DNA of 64,000 nucleotides from Platycnemis pennipes (lineage: Eukaryota; Arthropoda; Insecta; Odonata; Platycnemididae): positions 41,368,698 through 41,432,697 of the forward strand of contig OW121855.1 in NCBI GenBank assembly GCA_933228895.1, given 5' to 3'. Position numbers and translations under genes: made by a program. The notes beneath the pieces were generated by a model that had not been told where the DNA came from, searched no databases, and saw nothing but the letters and a program-made list of their open reading frames with translations. Positions 13,021-25,444 of the stretch are shown here, in pieces; the stretch's first letter is position 1, and every line of letters begins with the position of its first letter.

Positions 13021-13870
13021 AATGAGTATCACACTTGACTGATGTACTCTCACGGGTATTCCCCGCCCTGAGTTACGAATGGGGGTCTATTTTACCCCCG
13101 GAATATTGTACTATAGATGGTTCCATCACGTCTTGATAAAAAGAAAAGAGTTGAGTAGCTGTGACTCCTCGGGATAATAGTGTGGTGGTTTCCGCTTGCC
13201 TTCCACATCGCAGCACTACTGCCGTTAACGTAAATGTTACCACGACAGTAGTGAAATGAGTGTCGCTGTACCGACCACTGTGGTCTCCACCTTCACTCAT
13301 CTGAAGAAGAGCTGCTTTCCTCTCCTCCGGGTGATGGGAAGCGTAATTATTGGCGGCCTCCCGTCGCCAAGTCACGACATCTTCACAGGTTCTGTATTAT
13401 TTAGAGGCCTATCTTACCCAGGGATAGACCAATACCCCCTCGGAAAGCCGTCGCTTTTTGTCCACGACTGATTATTTGACGAGTAAACTCGCTTATCTCA
13501 CAGCTAACCTCTATATCCAGAGGTCGACCCACCATCCGCAGTACGGTGGGCGCACGTGGCTTTAAGCTTAGCTGCGAGCCCTAAGCTCTATTGAAGAAAT
13601 ATTGATAATAGACTATGAATATTATCAAAGTTCGAAAAGTCTCTTCGGTTAAACATGGTACTAATAGTCGCTACAGGCCCTAGAGCATCCTGCTCGTGGA
13701 GTCCTCTGGTACAGCGAATTTTATCGTGAAGACTATGGGCCAACTTCATAGCATGCTGAGTGTAATGAATATTGTTCTTAAGTGATTAAACGGAAATAAA
13801 TTTTTAAAAAATAAGTAATAGTTGATCATAATGAATTAAATGAATAAATGTGTCTTAGGCACTTATTAAA
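13021..13870. other. No supported gene; region upstream of LINE
   Basis: This could hold the LINE 5' untranslated region, since it directly precedes the endonuclease start. No ORF1 protein was recognised. Confidence 0.35.
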
Positions 13871-13874
13871 AAGA

Positions 13875-13909
13875 ATTCATAGAGTGCACCAATGGTGCAC
13901 TCTATGAAT
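13875..13909. repeat. Perfect 16-bp palindrome with 3-base loop
   Basis: The arms attcatagagtgcacc and its complement are separated by aat. It would form a stable hairpin. No terminator or gene is tied to it. Confidence 0.9.
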
Positions 13910-14299
13910 GAACGCCGAATGAAACGACGGACTTTGGAGCTTCGAGCATTGGCGCGAGACGGCGCCACTTGGGGTGGCACGTGCTCACTCTTGGGGCCGT
14001 ATCTCGGGAACCACCGGTCACTATTGGAAAATATTGTAGGTGCAGCATGTCAAATGTCTAATGAGTCGTTGGTTACCAGAGATAATCAGTTGAAAAATAC
14101 CAGCGCCTACTTATCGCCATTCATGTCCGAAAAATAGCCAAAAATGCCAAAATTTCACAACTTTGAGTACGATGCGGCGCGTCTTCCCGTTATCCAATTG
14201 GAATAATATTTTACAGGATATGTTTTTACACCAATTAGCATGAATTGAGGGGGTGTCCCAAAAGAAAATCGAAAAATCGAAAAATAAGGACCACCCTGT

Positions 14300-16960
14300 G
14301 CACTGCACCATCTGCTTGGAAGCGTTCGCAGTACCATCTACCAGCAGGAAAGGGAAAGAGTGTCACGTTGCGTATGATTTACCGACACGCAATAGTATGC
14401 CGTCGCGTTTTTCCGCTGTTGATTTTTTACACTTTTTAATAAATGAGGAAAAATACTTAACATCATTTTAAAATCCAGCTGCTTAAAATCTGTACTCCAT
14501 AGGAACTTATGATCAAGACAAAAAAATAATGGGAAACTACCCTATTCCCGGGGGCCAAAAATGTTATATCATATCCCCGGCTGCATTCGAAAGATACGAG
14601 TACTCCTCATGAAGCACCCTTGCATAGCAGGTTGGTGTTATTGGGTCGATGCCATGTGACATAATAATGTTCCATTTGCTTACCAGATACCAGCCATCAT
14701 TGCCGGACCGCAAATGTCGGATGAAGTTCATGCTTGTGGATTAATACCTTGAGTATTGATGGCCTATTTTGGTCATCCGATCATGTCTGTAGCACGCATG
14801 TCGTAACAGTAACTCATACATAGAAAATCCATTACGTAACACCATGGTAATGACGCCGTAGGCTGTTTCAAGCCCATAATCTCAAGGTTAGTTGGTTTAG
14901 TCGGTCAGTGAGTAAACTACGGATAATGCTCTACCTGTAATCAATACCGTGGAGTTTTAATCTCTTTATTGTGCACATTAAATAAGATATAAAAATGAGC
15001 TCTTTCCAAAAAAAAACTCATCATTTTTATATTACGCGCCTTTCATAATATCCGGAAAGGTGTACCTACTCTTTGAAAATGTACGGAAAAGTTAGCTGCC
15101 CTTCGTTGTCTCTGATCCAAGAAGTTTCAAAACTTCTCCGTTGGCTTTGAGTAACGGACTCATTAGCAAAATAGACCCCAGCGACGAATGAGAAGTTTAG
15201 CGACTTATTTGACTTTTTCGGAATCATTGTTTTATATGCTTAACTGTTTAAAGTCTATTAAATAATACTGCTGCAAATCATATCGCTGTCGAATACTTTA
15301 AAATGTTCTGTTAAATCGTTCATTCATCTTAAATAATTATACTTTTTCTTGTAAATCAAATAATATCTGCATTAAGTAACCATTTTATAATGGATAGCCT
15401 GCCAGATCATGTAGAAGTTGGAAAATGGAAATAATATATTCGTAACATGTTTTGTTAAAAGCACCGCCAAAGACGATTTTCTTCTTGATGTATTAAGATA
15501 GCTACGTTGCCCTTAATTAAGAGCGTTAGCGCACTTTGAGCTTAGGAATACGCTTTTTAACTGCCATGCAAACTTGGTTCCATAAAATATCGATTTGTTA
15601 TTTCCTCCTGGCCGAGGATTGCGTCTGCAGAGATTAGTAAAGGTTTCGCGGCGACTCATCAAAGTACGCCGGCCTGAATCAACTAATGCAGCGTGACTGC
15701 TACGAGCAACCTTTTTGTTTTGAAACAAAAAAAAATAAAACATTTCTGCAATGAACTTCTGTTAAAATTTAAATGAAAATTTCCTCCGGAAATGTATGCT
15801 GAACGTTGAACTTGCAAAGTAGAGTTTTAGTGAAAGCATATTATTTCTAGGTAAAAGATTTTCCGTAAGTACACTTGCTGAAGGAAGTTCGAAACTAAAA
15901 CAGAAATAGTTTTCCGCACTGGCGCAAGTGAATAAATGTTAGATTTGGCAAGGAAAGAATGGGAGTTTTTCAGTATTATTCGAAGACGATTCAATGGGAG
16001 GAAGAGATATAAGTGGTATTTTCTCTTCCTCGAAATATTTGGTGAGGCAGAGTGAAAAAATAGATGCAAAAGTTTTATTGCTGCTATTCTTTGGTGTTTT
16101 TATATCCTAGTGTCCGGTGTACTTGGCTACCTCTTAGAAGGTTTCATGTTTGAAATTGGATACAAAAAACGCTTTAGCAGTGGGAATTTTTTTAGTATGA
16201 GGGCTTCCTAAAAGGCTGAGGTCTTTTGGTTATCATAAGATCTTCCCTCACACCGCCAATAAAACTTCTGGTAGAGCCAATAGTTGAAATTAGATTTCAG
16301 CGGTGATGAAATTTAAATATGAAATTTTATGTGAGAGAAAAATGGTATGCATGAAGAACGTCGAGGAAAATATATTGAAATAGAAGTAAAGAGCAAAACG
16401 TTGATCGAGAGCAAAAAAATAACATTTGTCGAAGTGGTTAACATTATTTGTTATAATCGATGGTTAAGCAATAAGATTTTCTGAAGTAGGGAATTGGTAA
16501 TGAGAAATTCATAAGTCAAACCCGAGCGCATTCTTATACCACTTTTCATTTATTGCTCTAATGTTGCATATAATATGCATGAGTGATTAACTAATGTTTC
16601 GTATGTGTCATTTTTTTTATTTGGTGCAACTACACAAGACTCTTTGTAAGATGGTATCTGTACGTACAATACTGCCCTTCTTGCACTACCATGTCAGCTA
16701 GGAACCGGGGAAACGTCGTACCCATTATCTGTATGTTGTAGAATACGAATCTCCAAATCTGCTAATGTCAGTGGTCCTCTTCATTTTCGCTGCCCCATAT
16801 CAGAATAAATCCTGCATGTCAATTACATCAATTCATTGTGTTACATATGCTTTGCTCTTCTCAGCATTGGTATTATTACTTAAATTCAGTTACCCCAATC
16901 ACTACATCAATTACTCTTTTCTTGAAGTAATTTCATATCACTCACTCAGTGATTCATCCC
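14300..16960. other. No supported gene
   Basis: AT-rich sequence with no recognised coding exon. A small inverted repeat around 14990-15040 (ataaaaatgag / ctcatcatttttat) is the only structure seen. Confidence 0.5.
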
Positions 16961-16961
16961 G

Positions 16962-17182
16962 AAGGTTGGTTTGGATAGGTGAGGGTTGAACTCACCCCGG
17001 ACCCGTGCCCCGGACTAAGCCACAGGCGTGTGAATTTCACACATTCATGGTAGGGGGGCCATTTCCTCCTCATACTCTGAAGATTTTTCGTTCGGGGGTG
17101 TCCAAAGGCGCCACCCGGATTTGAACCCGGGACCCTTCGATCAGTAGCCAAGCGCTCTGCCCACTAGGCCATCACGCTCCCC
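16962..17182 (-). mobile_element. tRNA-derived SINE with clear A and B boxes
   Basis: On the minus strand the A box TGGCCTAGTGG (17161-17171) and the B box GGTTCAAATCC (17117-17127) are intact and correctly spaced. The acceptor stem does not pair well, so it is not a tRNA gene. A body of about 130 bp follows. It is the best preserved SINE head in the window. Confidence 0.75.
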
Positions 17183-17916
17183 TATTTTCTCATAAGGGAA
17201 CACGTTTTTCTCACCAGCCTGTTTTGAGAATCTTCTACCATTTATATATATTTCCGTACAATCAATCCAAATTAAGCTCTATACTTATTGCTCAAGCAAT
17301 TCAGATGTGGAAAGAATAGGAATTGGCATCCCCTCATTTTTCCCTGTCATCATTATAGATGAAAAAATGAGTGGGGAAACACCTTCTAAATAATTGTTTA
17401 ACTGGCAAAGACGTGTTATATTACTTTCTTCCTGGCGTTGGATGCGATTGATATTAATAAAAGTGATGTCGTGAAATGGCGTCGGGACTATTTTCACTGG
17501 GGGGTGTGCCATGAAATGGGCCCGGCACCTATGAAAAGGACCCGGTACCTAAGAAAAGAGCTCGCTTTTTTTCGGATAGGAGGGGTTAGAGACTAGAATT
17601 TTTATAAAAGAGCATATTAAGGTGTCAGAAAGAACGCTTCGACTGAAAGGGCCAGGGACAAATTCTCGGCCCCTTCTACCCCCTCTTCCGACACCGCTGA
17701 TCCCGTGTCTATGATGAGAGATTAAATTGCATTTCCTACCTTGGGATTCCATTTTATTGGTAGAGAACGCAAGGCGGTGGAAAATGTTTTTCGGCATTTC
17801 AGGGGAAGAATTCGACGGCTTGTTACACATTAGTCTATTGAACAGGCGGCTGATTTACTATCAGAAGTCAATATCCTCTTAATTCCTCCTAAAGAGAATT
17901 GTAGATATTGACATCG

Positions 17917-17990
17917 TACATGATTGGTGATGATCAACCCCCTTCCACAAACCATAGAGGTGACCCGCAGGGTAATACATAAAGTTTCAG
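17917..17990 (+). mobile_element. LINE 3' tail, third copy
   Basis: The order gtacatgattggtgat, caacccccttccacaa, ggtgacccgcagggta aligns with the LINE tail at 3150-3234. No coding part remains. Confidence 0.5.
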
Positions 17991-19700
17991 CTTTCAACTA
18001 GTAAGTTATTGTAATTTTGAGGAATGAACGTAGAGATAAAAAAAAGAGTTATAAAATTTGCCCGTTTCGTATCCGTCCAGGATGTATTCACTAAAACCTG
18101 TCTTCACTTTGCAGTCTGTTTGATTCACTAATTCATATAATTTTTCTGATTAGTCCCGTCTATAGTATATAAAACGTAATAGATTTATGGAAGTATGTTT
18201 TTCTTGTTGGGAATTTAGTCAACTTAGGGCAAATTAGTACTCTATAATTCCCAAACCTTGCGTCAAATATTTTATGCGAAATTTCCATATTCATTAATGT
18301 CTGTAATTTCTTTCCCTCTGTCCTCGGCTGACGTCTGAAAATCAATAGCCAGTGGAACCATCTGATCGCCTATGCATGCTTTTCAGTGAATTGAAAATTC
18401 ACTGAAAATTTAGCAAAATTAGATTTCTTATCTCGTCGTTGTGTTTTATTTTCGCGTAAATCGACTACGTTGAATATAGATCGATCTTACAGCTTTTCTT
18501 TTAAATATTTACTACGGCACTTTTACTATCACGATATTATTTATTAGGAATTTTAACAAAATTTTTCAGATAGTTCTCTTTGTTTTCGCTTCCGCCTTCA
18601 AAATTGCCATTGATTTGTCAAATAAGTTGAGAATGTGATAACAATGCAACTGATGAGGAAAAGAAGAAACCTTGGACATGTTCTCATCCAATTATAGTAT
18701 TTAAATAACACGGCTACTTGTTGTACTTAACTGAACCAAATATTGAGATATGTTTTAAGATTATGCAGGTATTTTTATTTATATGTGAGTTAGTTGCTCT
18801 AGTAGTTTATCTCTGTGATCCAACTGTGAGTTGCAACCTGGATATTCAATAAACCCTTGAAACAGACCACCTGGCCCTCAGTCGCCTTCGTTAAACCCTA
18901 CAGCCAATCATCCTTTGACATTCTGCTTGCGACGCTGGGAATTCATTGTTTCATCATATCTGCGAGGCATCCAATCCATTCCGATGATGAGGTCGGCCCG
19001 TCGGAAGCTTTCGTAGTCCTTCCGAACTAAAGAAAGCGCTTCTACGTTCGATAAGGAGAAATACGGGGGCGGTGTAGAGGAGAGGGGGTGGCAGAAACAT
19101 CCCTCCGCTACTGTACGGAGGAGTTTTGTAAGGAATTAAGCGTCTCTTCCAATTCTCAAGTGGAAGTTTCGTTTCAAGGGTGATACATTATTTCCGGAGA
19201 CATATCCTCGCTGCGTAGATGCAAGAGCATGGTTTATTCCTCTCGGGGTTATCTTTCCGTGTACCTGTCAGGAAGGAGAGGTGCCTGTCACTTATCATCG
19301 TCTGGACCAGGGTTTTGTAAACTTTTGTGACAGAAGAGTGAAACTGGTACTTCACCACAATTTGGAAAATTATTCTAGAACCATAATGATAAGGTTAGGA
19401 ATAAGAAAACTTTAAATCAATTTAAACCAAGCGAATAAAGGTGCATTAAAATTGTAGAAATGAAAATGTGACTGTACTATTTCCGTTATCAGTTTTATTT
19501 TAGTGCCATATGTATATGCTGAACAGTTACGTTTTTCCGATCCTTGGTTTGGATGTATCACTTTAATTATATTGGTTTGATTGCGAATCTTACTGGCAAA
19601 ACATAGAATGAGATCGACTATTCTGATTCGGTGCTCATCTCCATTGTTGAAGCAGCTCCTTTGTGGGTAGAAAAATCAGTTATATGTAGAGTATATCAGA
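17991..19700. other. No supported gene
   Basis: AT-rich sequence with a slightly GC-richer patch at 18870-19300. No exon or repeat was recognised. Confidence 0.5.
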
Positions 19701-19704
19701 TAGG

Positions 19705-19920
19705 ACTGAAGGCGTACCGGTGGAATTTAGTAATATTCGTAGCAACGAATAAAATAAAACCTTTAGTCAATTCCACACAACTTTAAATAAACCGACCTAG
19801 GTTTTGGCAATTGTTGTCCTTGAGAATGACAACAATGGTCGAAACCTAGGTCTGTTTATCAAAAATTGTGTGTGATTGAGCATAGTTTTTATTTTAATCG
19901 TTACTACGAATATTTTTAGA
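19705..19920. mobile_element. Penelope-like solo terminus, imperfect fold-back
   Basis: It starts with aaggcgtaccggtggaattt, like the 5' flank of the Penelope fragment at 45.5 kb. Imperfect arms of about 85 bp (19731-19819 and 19829-19915) follow. The arms contain attccacacaac and cgaaacctaggtc, in the same order as in the other copies. The middle, ttgagaatgac...gtcgaaacc, resembles a hammerhead ribozyme core. Confidence 0.65.
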
Positions 19921-20330
19921 GAGCTAATCCAGGTCCAAATATGATAAAATTCAACAATTGCGAGAGTTCCAGCTAGCACACTATTTTCATATCATTTTCC
20001 CTGTCCAAAATAGCCGTCGATATTCACCCACTAATGTTAAACGCATACGGTATTTTATTTCAAATTAACACGTGTAAAAATGCATTTATGCAGCATTATA
20101 ACTGGTGTTGATCGTATATTCCACAATTAAAAGTTATGAGGCAGTATACGGTAGGCATTGATTTTCGAAAGCATTATTTTTGTAAATGTATTCGGGAAAA
20201 TTTCGAATCTTGGACATTTTCCAACTCCTAATTTTGTCCAAAATTTCGATTCAAAAATGATCCCATTCCACCTGAATTTCGGGAGAAACCAGGCAATTTT
20301 TGTTTCCACATTTTAACTTCTGGGTTAAAT

Positions 20331-20535
20331 GATTAGGAAAGAAGAAAAACTTAGCTAGTTCCACAAATATTTAATCACATGCGACCGGTTTCGATACAGT
20401 GTATCATCTTCTGGCACTTCTGATACACTGTATCGAAACCGGTCGCATGTGATTAAATATTTGTGGAACTAGCTAAGTTTTTCTTCTTTCCTAATCATGA
20501 AGGAGTTCCATCAAGTTACGCCTCAAACCATTGCA
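20331..20535. mobile_element. Penelope-like solo terminus, perfect 78-bp palindrome
   Basis: The arms 20329-20406 and 20421-20498 are identical reverse complements over 78 bp, with a 14-base spacer. They are followed by agttccatcaagttacgcct, the complement of the flank found beside the other Penelope-like copies. Direct repeats ttctgggttaaat at 20318-20330 and 20536-20548 look like a 13-bp target duplication. The core reads GATACACTGTATCGAAACC. It is non-coding. Confidence 0.75.
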
Positions 20536-20940
20536 TTCTGGGTTAAATCTTGATTCCGCGTCTTACGTAATGATTAATATTTTGCGATTGAAACATTTAG
20601 TCGTTTGGATACTCTACAATTTGTTATTCCCTCATTATAATTTACATATGATGTATACTATGATTAAAATAAAGTCTTTGATTTAATTTTGATCATCGTA
20701 TACTTCATATTTACATACATAGATTATATTTACCTATAAATTTATACATAAACATAGAAAAAAAGAGGGCAAGTTTTGGTCATTTAGAGGGGAAAAATAA
20801 ACTATAATGTTTCGAGCGGAAAGGATTAAGACAGGTTTTCAGATATCTTCAGATTGAGTTAAAAAACAAATTAAGCATGTTAATTGATATATCCACCACA
20901 GTCTCAGGCAAAACCTTGTGGAAGTTATTCATGATAGGGG

Positions 20941-21258
20941 AAAAGTTATCAACACTGCTGTTTCCACATACACGTTTACGTGATTCCATTGCATAGTTAA
21001 TTCCATTTTTTGTCCGAGATAATTTTTTCAAGTTACTGTTAACAACAGAAATCACCCTCGAATGACAAAATGTTCTTAAGAATATTGTGGTCAACAATAT
21101 CATGTTTCCAATGTAAGCATCTGATAGCCCCTGGCAACACTTACTATTGCCAAGGCCAGAAATATAAATAGCAACCCTGATGATATAGCCGTGCTACGAA
21201 ACCATGGTCGTGCTTAATGAACGTGTATGTGTTGTTTCAGCAGTGTTGATAACTTTTC
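20941..21258. repeat. Spaced inverted repeat
   Basis: aaaagttatcaacactgctg at 20942-20961 is repeated exactly on the other strand at 21238-21257, and cacatacacgtt follows in both arms. The spacer is about 240-280 bp. It could be the remnant of another element. A short minus-strand frame at 20849-21103 overlaps the left arm and matches nothing known. Confidence 0.7.
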
Positions 21259-21824
21259 TCCTGATATATCCGGTGTATTTTTTTAAGTTTCGTTTAAGAG
21301 ATGCCACACTTAATAGGTAGGAGTTGAGCAGACTTCACGAAGGGTTGACACCGGAACTAAGGAATATTCATGTGCTTTTAGAAAGAAACATGTAGGTAAG
21401 AGTAACTTCATGGAATAACTTTTCAATATTCACCACCCTAATAACTTTATTATCAAAGTTTTGTATTTTACCAATGACCGACGTTACTTCAATGATTTAG
21501 AACAGCTCAGAATTTTCAGAAGAAACCGCCACTTAGGAGTTAACCTCTTGAATGAATGTCTGTCCACTGCCATACCCCCAGTCTCTTGACCGTTGTTACG
21601 TAAGGAGTCCCTCAACCCACAATACTATTTCCCCCACCTCCACACTTACCTTTTCCTTTTCCAATTACACTTTTAGAGTGAATAAGGAGCTATCGTACGT
21701 TTTGTGAATCACCCAAAGATGATGCTTTTGCATTGAAAGCCGGTTCATGGAATTTTGAAATTTTACTGTGATTTGTAAAGGTTTCCACCTTTTAATATAT
21801 TTTATTTTGACAAGTTGTTTTATT

Positions 21825-22242
21825 CATCATCATGGGTCAACAATCGTAGGATTTGTTTGACGCAGCCCTCCACTCGATTCTTCTATCGGCTAGCCTCTTC
21901 ATATGGACGTAATTCCTCTCTTTTACATCCTTCACAACTTGCTCCATATATCTCATACGAGGTCTGCCTTTTCCATTCTTCCCGTTTACTTTTCCCTCGA
22001 CGATTGTCTTCATCAGGCCATCATGTCTTAAGATATGGCCGATTAAGTTGTCCCGTCTTCTTCTTAGGGTTTTCAGTAAACATCTTTTTTCTTCCACTCT
22101 TCTTAAGACTTCATCGTTCGTCACTCGGTTGATCAATTTTATCTTCATCATTCTTCGGTAGCACCACATTTCAAACGCTTCCATCCTTGACTTTTCTGCT
22201 GCTGTCATCGTACATGCTTCGCTACCATATAGTAACATGCTC
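21825..22242 (-). mobile_element. RTE-like LINE, 5'-truncated copy with 10-bp target duplication
   Basis: An intact 133-residue frame (22238-21837) covers the C-terminal region: LLYGSEACTMTAAEK, EMWCYRRMMKIK, GHILRHDGLMKTIVEGKVNG, GRPRMRYMEQ and DRRIEWRAASNKSYDC. The minus-strand 3' end is a short atgatgatga tail. ttgttttatt flanks it on both sides (21815-21824 and 22243-22252). It looks younger than the 10-13 kb copy. Confidence 0.88.
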
Positions 22243-22252
22243 TTGTTTTATT

Positions 22253-24414
22253 GAAGAGGCAAACTCAGGAAAAATATGCAATCTTTACTCAAGATTTTAA
22301 CGCCTAGTAATCAGTTCCGGTTCAATTTCGTTCCAATGATTTCAGGAATTTTTTGACACATGACGATACTTTCAAGACTTTCTAGTTTACAGTCAACTCT
22401 CTCGCTCCAATGCTAACGCTTGGCAAGGTACCAGAATTTCACCACTTACATTTTTGTCCGAATGTAGATCACAAGACATAAGCAATCACATAACTAACGT
22501 CCCCTTTCTTGTGCATGATTTCACTTCCGCCAGCACCACGCAATTCGTGCAGCCGACAGTTCTCCGACAGTCTATAAAAAAGCCCATCTCTCTCCATATA
22601 AGTTTCTGGATGAAAAAATTACGTAGCCCTTGCTGTGAATATAGATATACTTTTTTCAGTAGCGTCAAAGAACGAGGCGCAAGAGTGCAGGGGACAAAGA
22701 CTGGATTCAATATTTTATTCAGAATTTTGTTTTTTAAATGAGTGTAACGCGAAGTGCGCTTATTTCCGGGAGCCACTCGGCAAACGTCCGACGGGACAAC
22801 ATTCACGAATTCGGGAGGATTTAAAGGACCTCTAGAATCTACACGAGAGGATTGGTTGGGTTTGTATATCTTATGTTACTCCAAGAACGAAAGCTTGTGG
22901 CTGACTGAAATGGAAAAACGTTTTCATTTAAAACGTATTTGAATTAAAGTATTTAAATCCAGCGGTACGCATGGTCCCCACTTCAGTTGCATCCTGGTGA
23001 CTGGGTACACACATTCCTTGAAAGAGATACCTAAATTACTCCGAATAACCAAAGTAAGAAAAAATATTTAACATACATTTAAAGCTTAGCGATTTAACTA
23101 TAAATTTTATTCCATGCCCATATTTTGCATGTAAAATGTTGAAGTTGTAATTAGATAAGGATGAAAAGTCATTCACTATCTAAAAATTATTTTTTATGTC
23201 TGGTATCATCATTAGAGCATCTAATGCCTAAGTGTAAGTGAAATGTGATATCGAAAATTCCCTATGTTGTTGACTCGAACCTGGTATTTGCATTTTATTG
23301 AAAATGGAGGCTCTTATAAATTTTGACGCTGAATATATTAAGCTTCTGTTATTTTCAGTAATTTATAAATTTTACTACACAGCTGAAAAGGTACAGCACT
23401 AGGTTACCAGTAGGGAATTTTTTTTAGTTTCTGTTAAGCTGTGTATGTTGGCCGTATTGATCTACATCTTAACCTCACTCTACTCAAAGAAGTTAACGAT
23501 GACTTTCAAGACATTTTATGCTGTAATTGCCATTTTTTAACAATCTCTGCTGAGGGAATTATTATCGGGAAAACTATCTTCAACAGACCAAAAAATTAAG
23601 TCCTCTATAGGAAAGTTTGGTAATCGGCATTAACTGGATCAATTTTCATACCTAAAATCTGGGAATAAGCGGGACTTGAATGATTGAAAAAGTATGTTAT
23701 TAAAATCCCAGCAGAAATTGTGACCATGCAATGTGGCTTGCAAACAGAAAGCTTATTTGAAATACCAGTTATTACCCTAGGACTGAATGATAACATCTTT
23801 CCTTTTCTCGCGGGTTATAAAATGGCTTGGGCGAATATTTTGTGTATCTTCTTCTAACTCGAATGTACATAATCCTACTTACTTCACTCCGTACATTCAA
23901 CATTTTTGTTAACCAGCATCAAATATTAATAGGTATTGCTTTTTGAGTTTAATCTTCCTTTCAACTTTTTTCTTCGCGTACTCTAGTACGAGTATGTCTC
24001 TAAACTCCAAGGAAAAGTCGCACTTTTCCACACTGGTGGATGGCTTGCACCAAAATCGAATGGTCTCTTACAAGTTACAAGCCTCTTACAAAACCAAAGA
24101 TGAATTATATTACAGGGATTATGGTGAAAAAATGCCATTTACCCTTGCAAATATTTTTCCGGGGTGAGCCAATGTAGCAAGGGGTAGAGTCACGGATCCT
24201 TCTTTTCAGTTATTGCTATCGTTATCGTTGACGCGGACTTCTCTGGAAGAGTACTGATCGAAGTGATCATCCCGACGGTTAGGCAAACCAAATGAAAATC
24301 GGGATATGAAGGAGCAGAGGAAACTTATGCCAAACGTTTCACTCCATATGGGTGCAATCAAAGTATAACGGTAAGGCGATTTTGCAAGTTACAAAATTCC
24401 GAGATCTTTGGGTC
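22253..24414. other. No supported gene
   Basis: AT-rich sequence. Open frames around 22454-22806 and 23605-24167 show no recognised motif. Confidence 0.5.
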
Positions 24415-24545
24415 TCACAATCAGTCCGGTAGCGCTCCGACCCGAGAACCTATGGGATACGTGTTCGAATCCTGCCTCTTGTGTGTATACTGTAGTTGCC
24501 TTATGTGTATACTTCGGGTACACGCTGCTATATTTCTCAATAGTT
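24415..24545 (+). mobile_element. tRNA-derived SINE
   Basis: On the plus strand an A-box-like run, CAGTCCGGTAGCGCTCC, is followed by a B-box match, GTTCGAATCC, near 24465-24475. The spacing fits a tRNA head and the body is short. Confidence 0.5.
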
Positions 24546-24599
24546 TAGAAGACTAAAACCTAATTTCACTCCTATGTACTCGTGCATTCACAAAGTTTC

Positions 24600-25290
24600 G
24601 CCGCATTGCATACATTTAGACCGAGCGCGATTGAATCGCTTTTCGACATGCAATTCGCCCGACGATACGTCCTCGGCGAACATCGAAAACCACAGTGGCA
24701 CCTCACACGGAGGTGGAGGAAGGTGGCTAATTAACACTATCCTGTTTCCCGTTCGCCTTTGAACCTACGACGCGAGAAGCGACCCATTTATAGTCGCGGT
24801 CCCTCGGTGACGGCGGCGCGGCGTTCGGCTTCGTGCGTCTTAACTCCTCCCCTACCTCATACCATTCCCACCGTCTAGTCCCTGAACTGAGCTCGAAACG
24901 CCAAGGAGAATTTGCATTGAAAAAGATTAGGTCGGTGTGTGGCAGGTACGGCGATGGGTGAGGAGGTGTAGAAAGAGTTTGAGAGGGAAGGAGGGGGTGG
25001 GATTTGGAAGAATGGTGAGAACTCGTGGCGGATGACACAGTTTGTGGAACGCAGAAAAATTTCAAAGCTGCTTAAAGGAAACTTAGTTGCTAAGCTTTTA
25101 CTCCGCGCCCTCAGCGACATCGCTCCGGAGACGGGGGTGGATTCTAAATTTCTTAACATCGTCGTCGGCCGCTGCAGCCTAGCACTCTTCCTAAGCCGTT
25201 TCGGGGGCTGTCGGATTTTCCTCATTCAATTAGTGAGGGCCGGAATTGATGCTACCATCGGTTCCTCGAAATGCAACCGTGGTCGTCCCT
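24600..25290. promoter_or_regulatory. CpG-rich block, possible promoter (uncertain)
   Basis: CpG dinucleotides are much denser here than in the surrounding AT-rich DNA. A 158-residue frame (25032-25508) matches no family I know and ends in the Penelope-derived palindrome. No transcription start could be assigned. Confidence 0.25.
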
Positions 25291-25444
25291 GTCTTCCTTT
25301 GGTGTCCTTGGATGGTAACCGACGAAAAACCATTGGTTTTGCCTTAAAATACGTTCCCGTTCAGCGGAAAAGGTCGTTTTCTTATATTTTAATTCAAGTT
25401 AACTCTCGCCGAAACGAGATATGTCCGTGTAGAACGATATTCAT

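Noticed and set aside
14286..14300. ggaccaccct as a transposon end
   Set aside because: No matching inverted partner was found nearby, so an element could not be bounded.
17085..17182. Possible tRNA gene
   Set aside because: A and B boxes are good but the acceptor stem does not pair and a SINE body follows.
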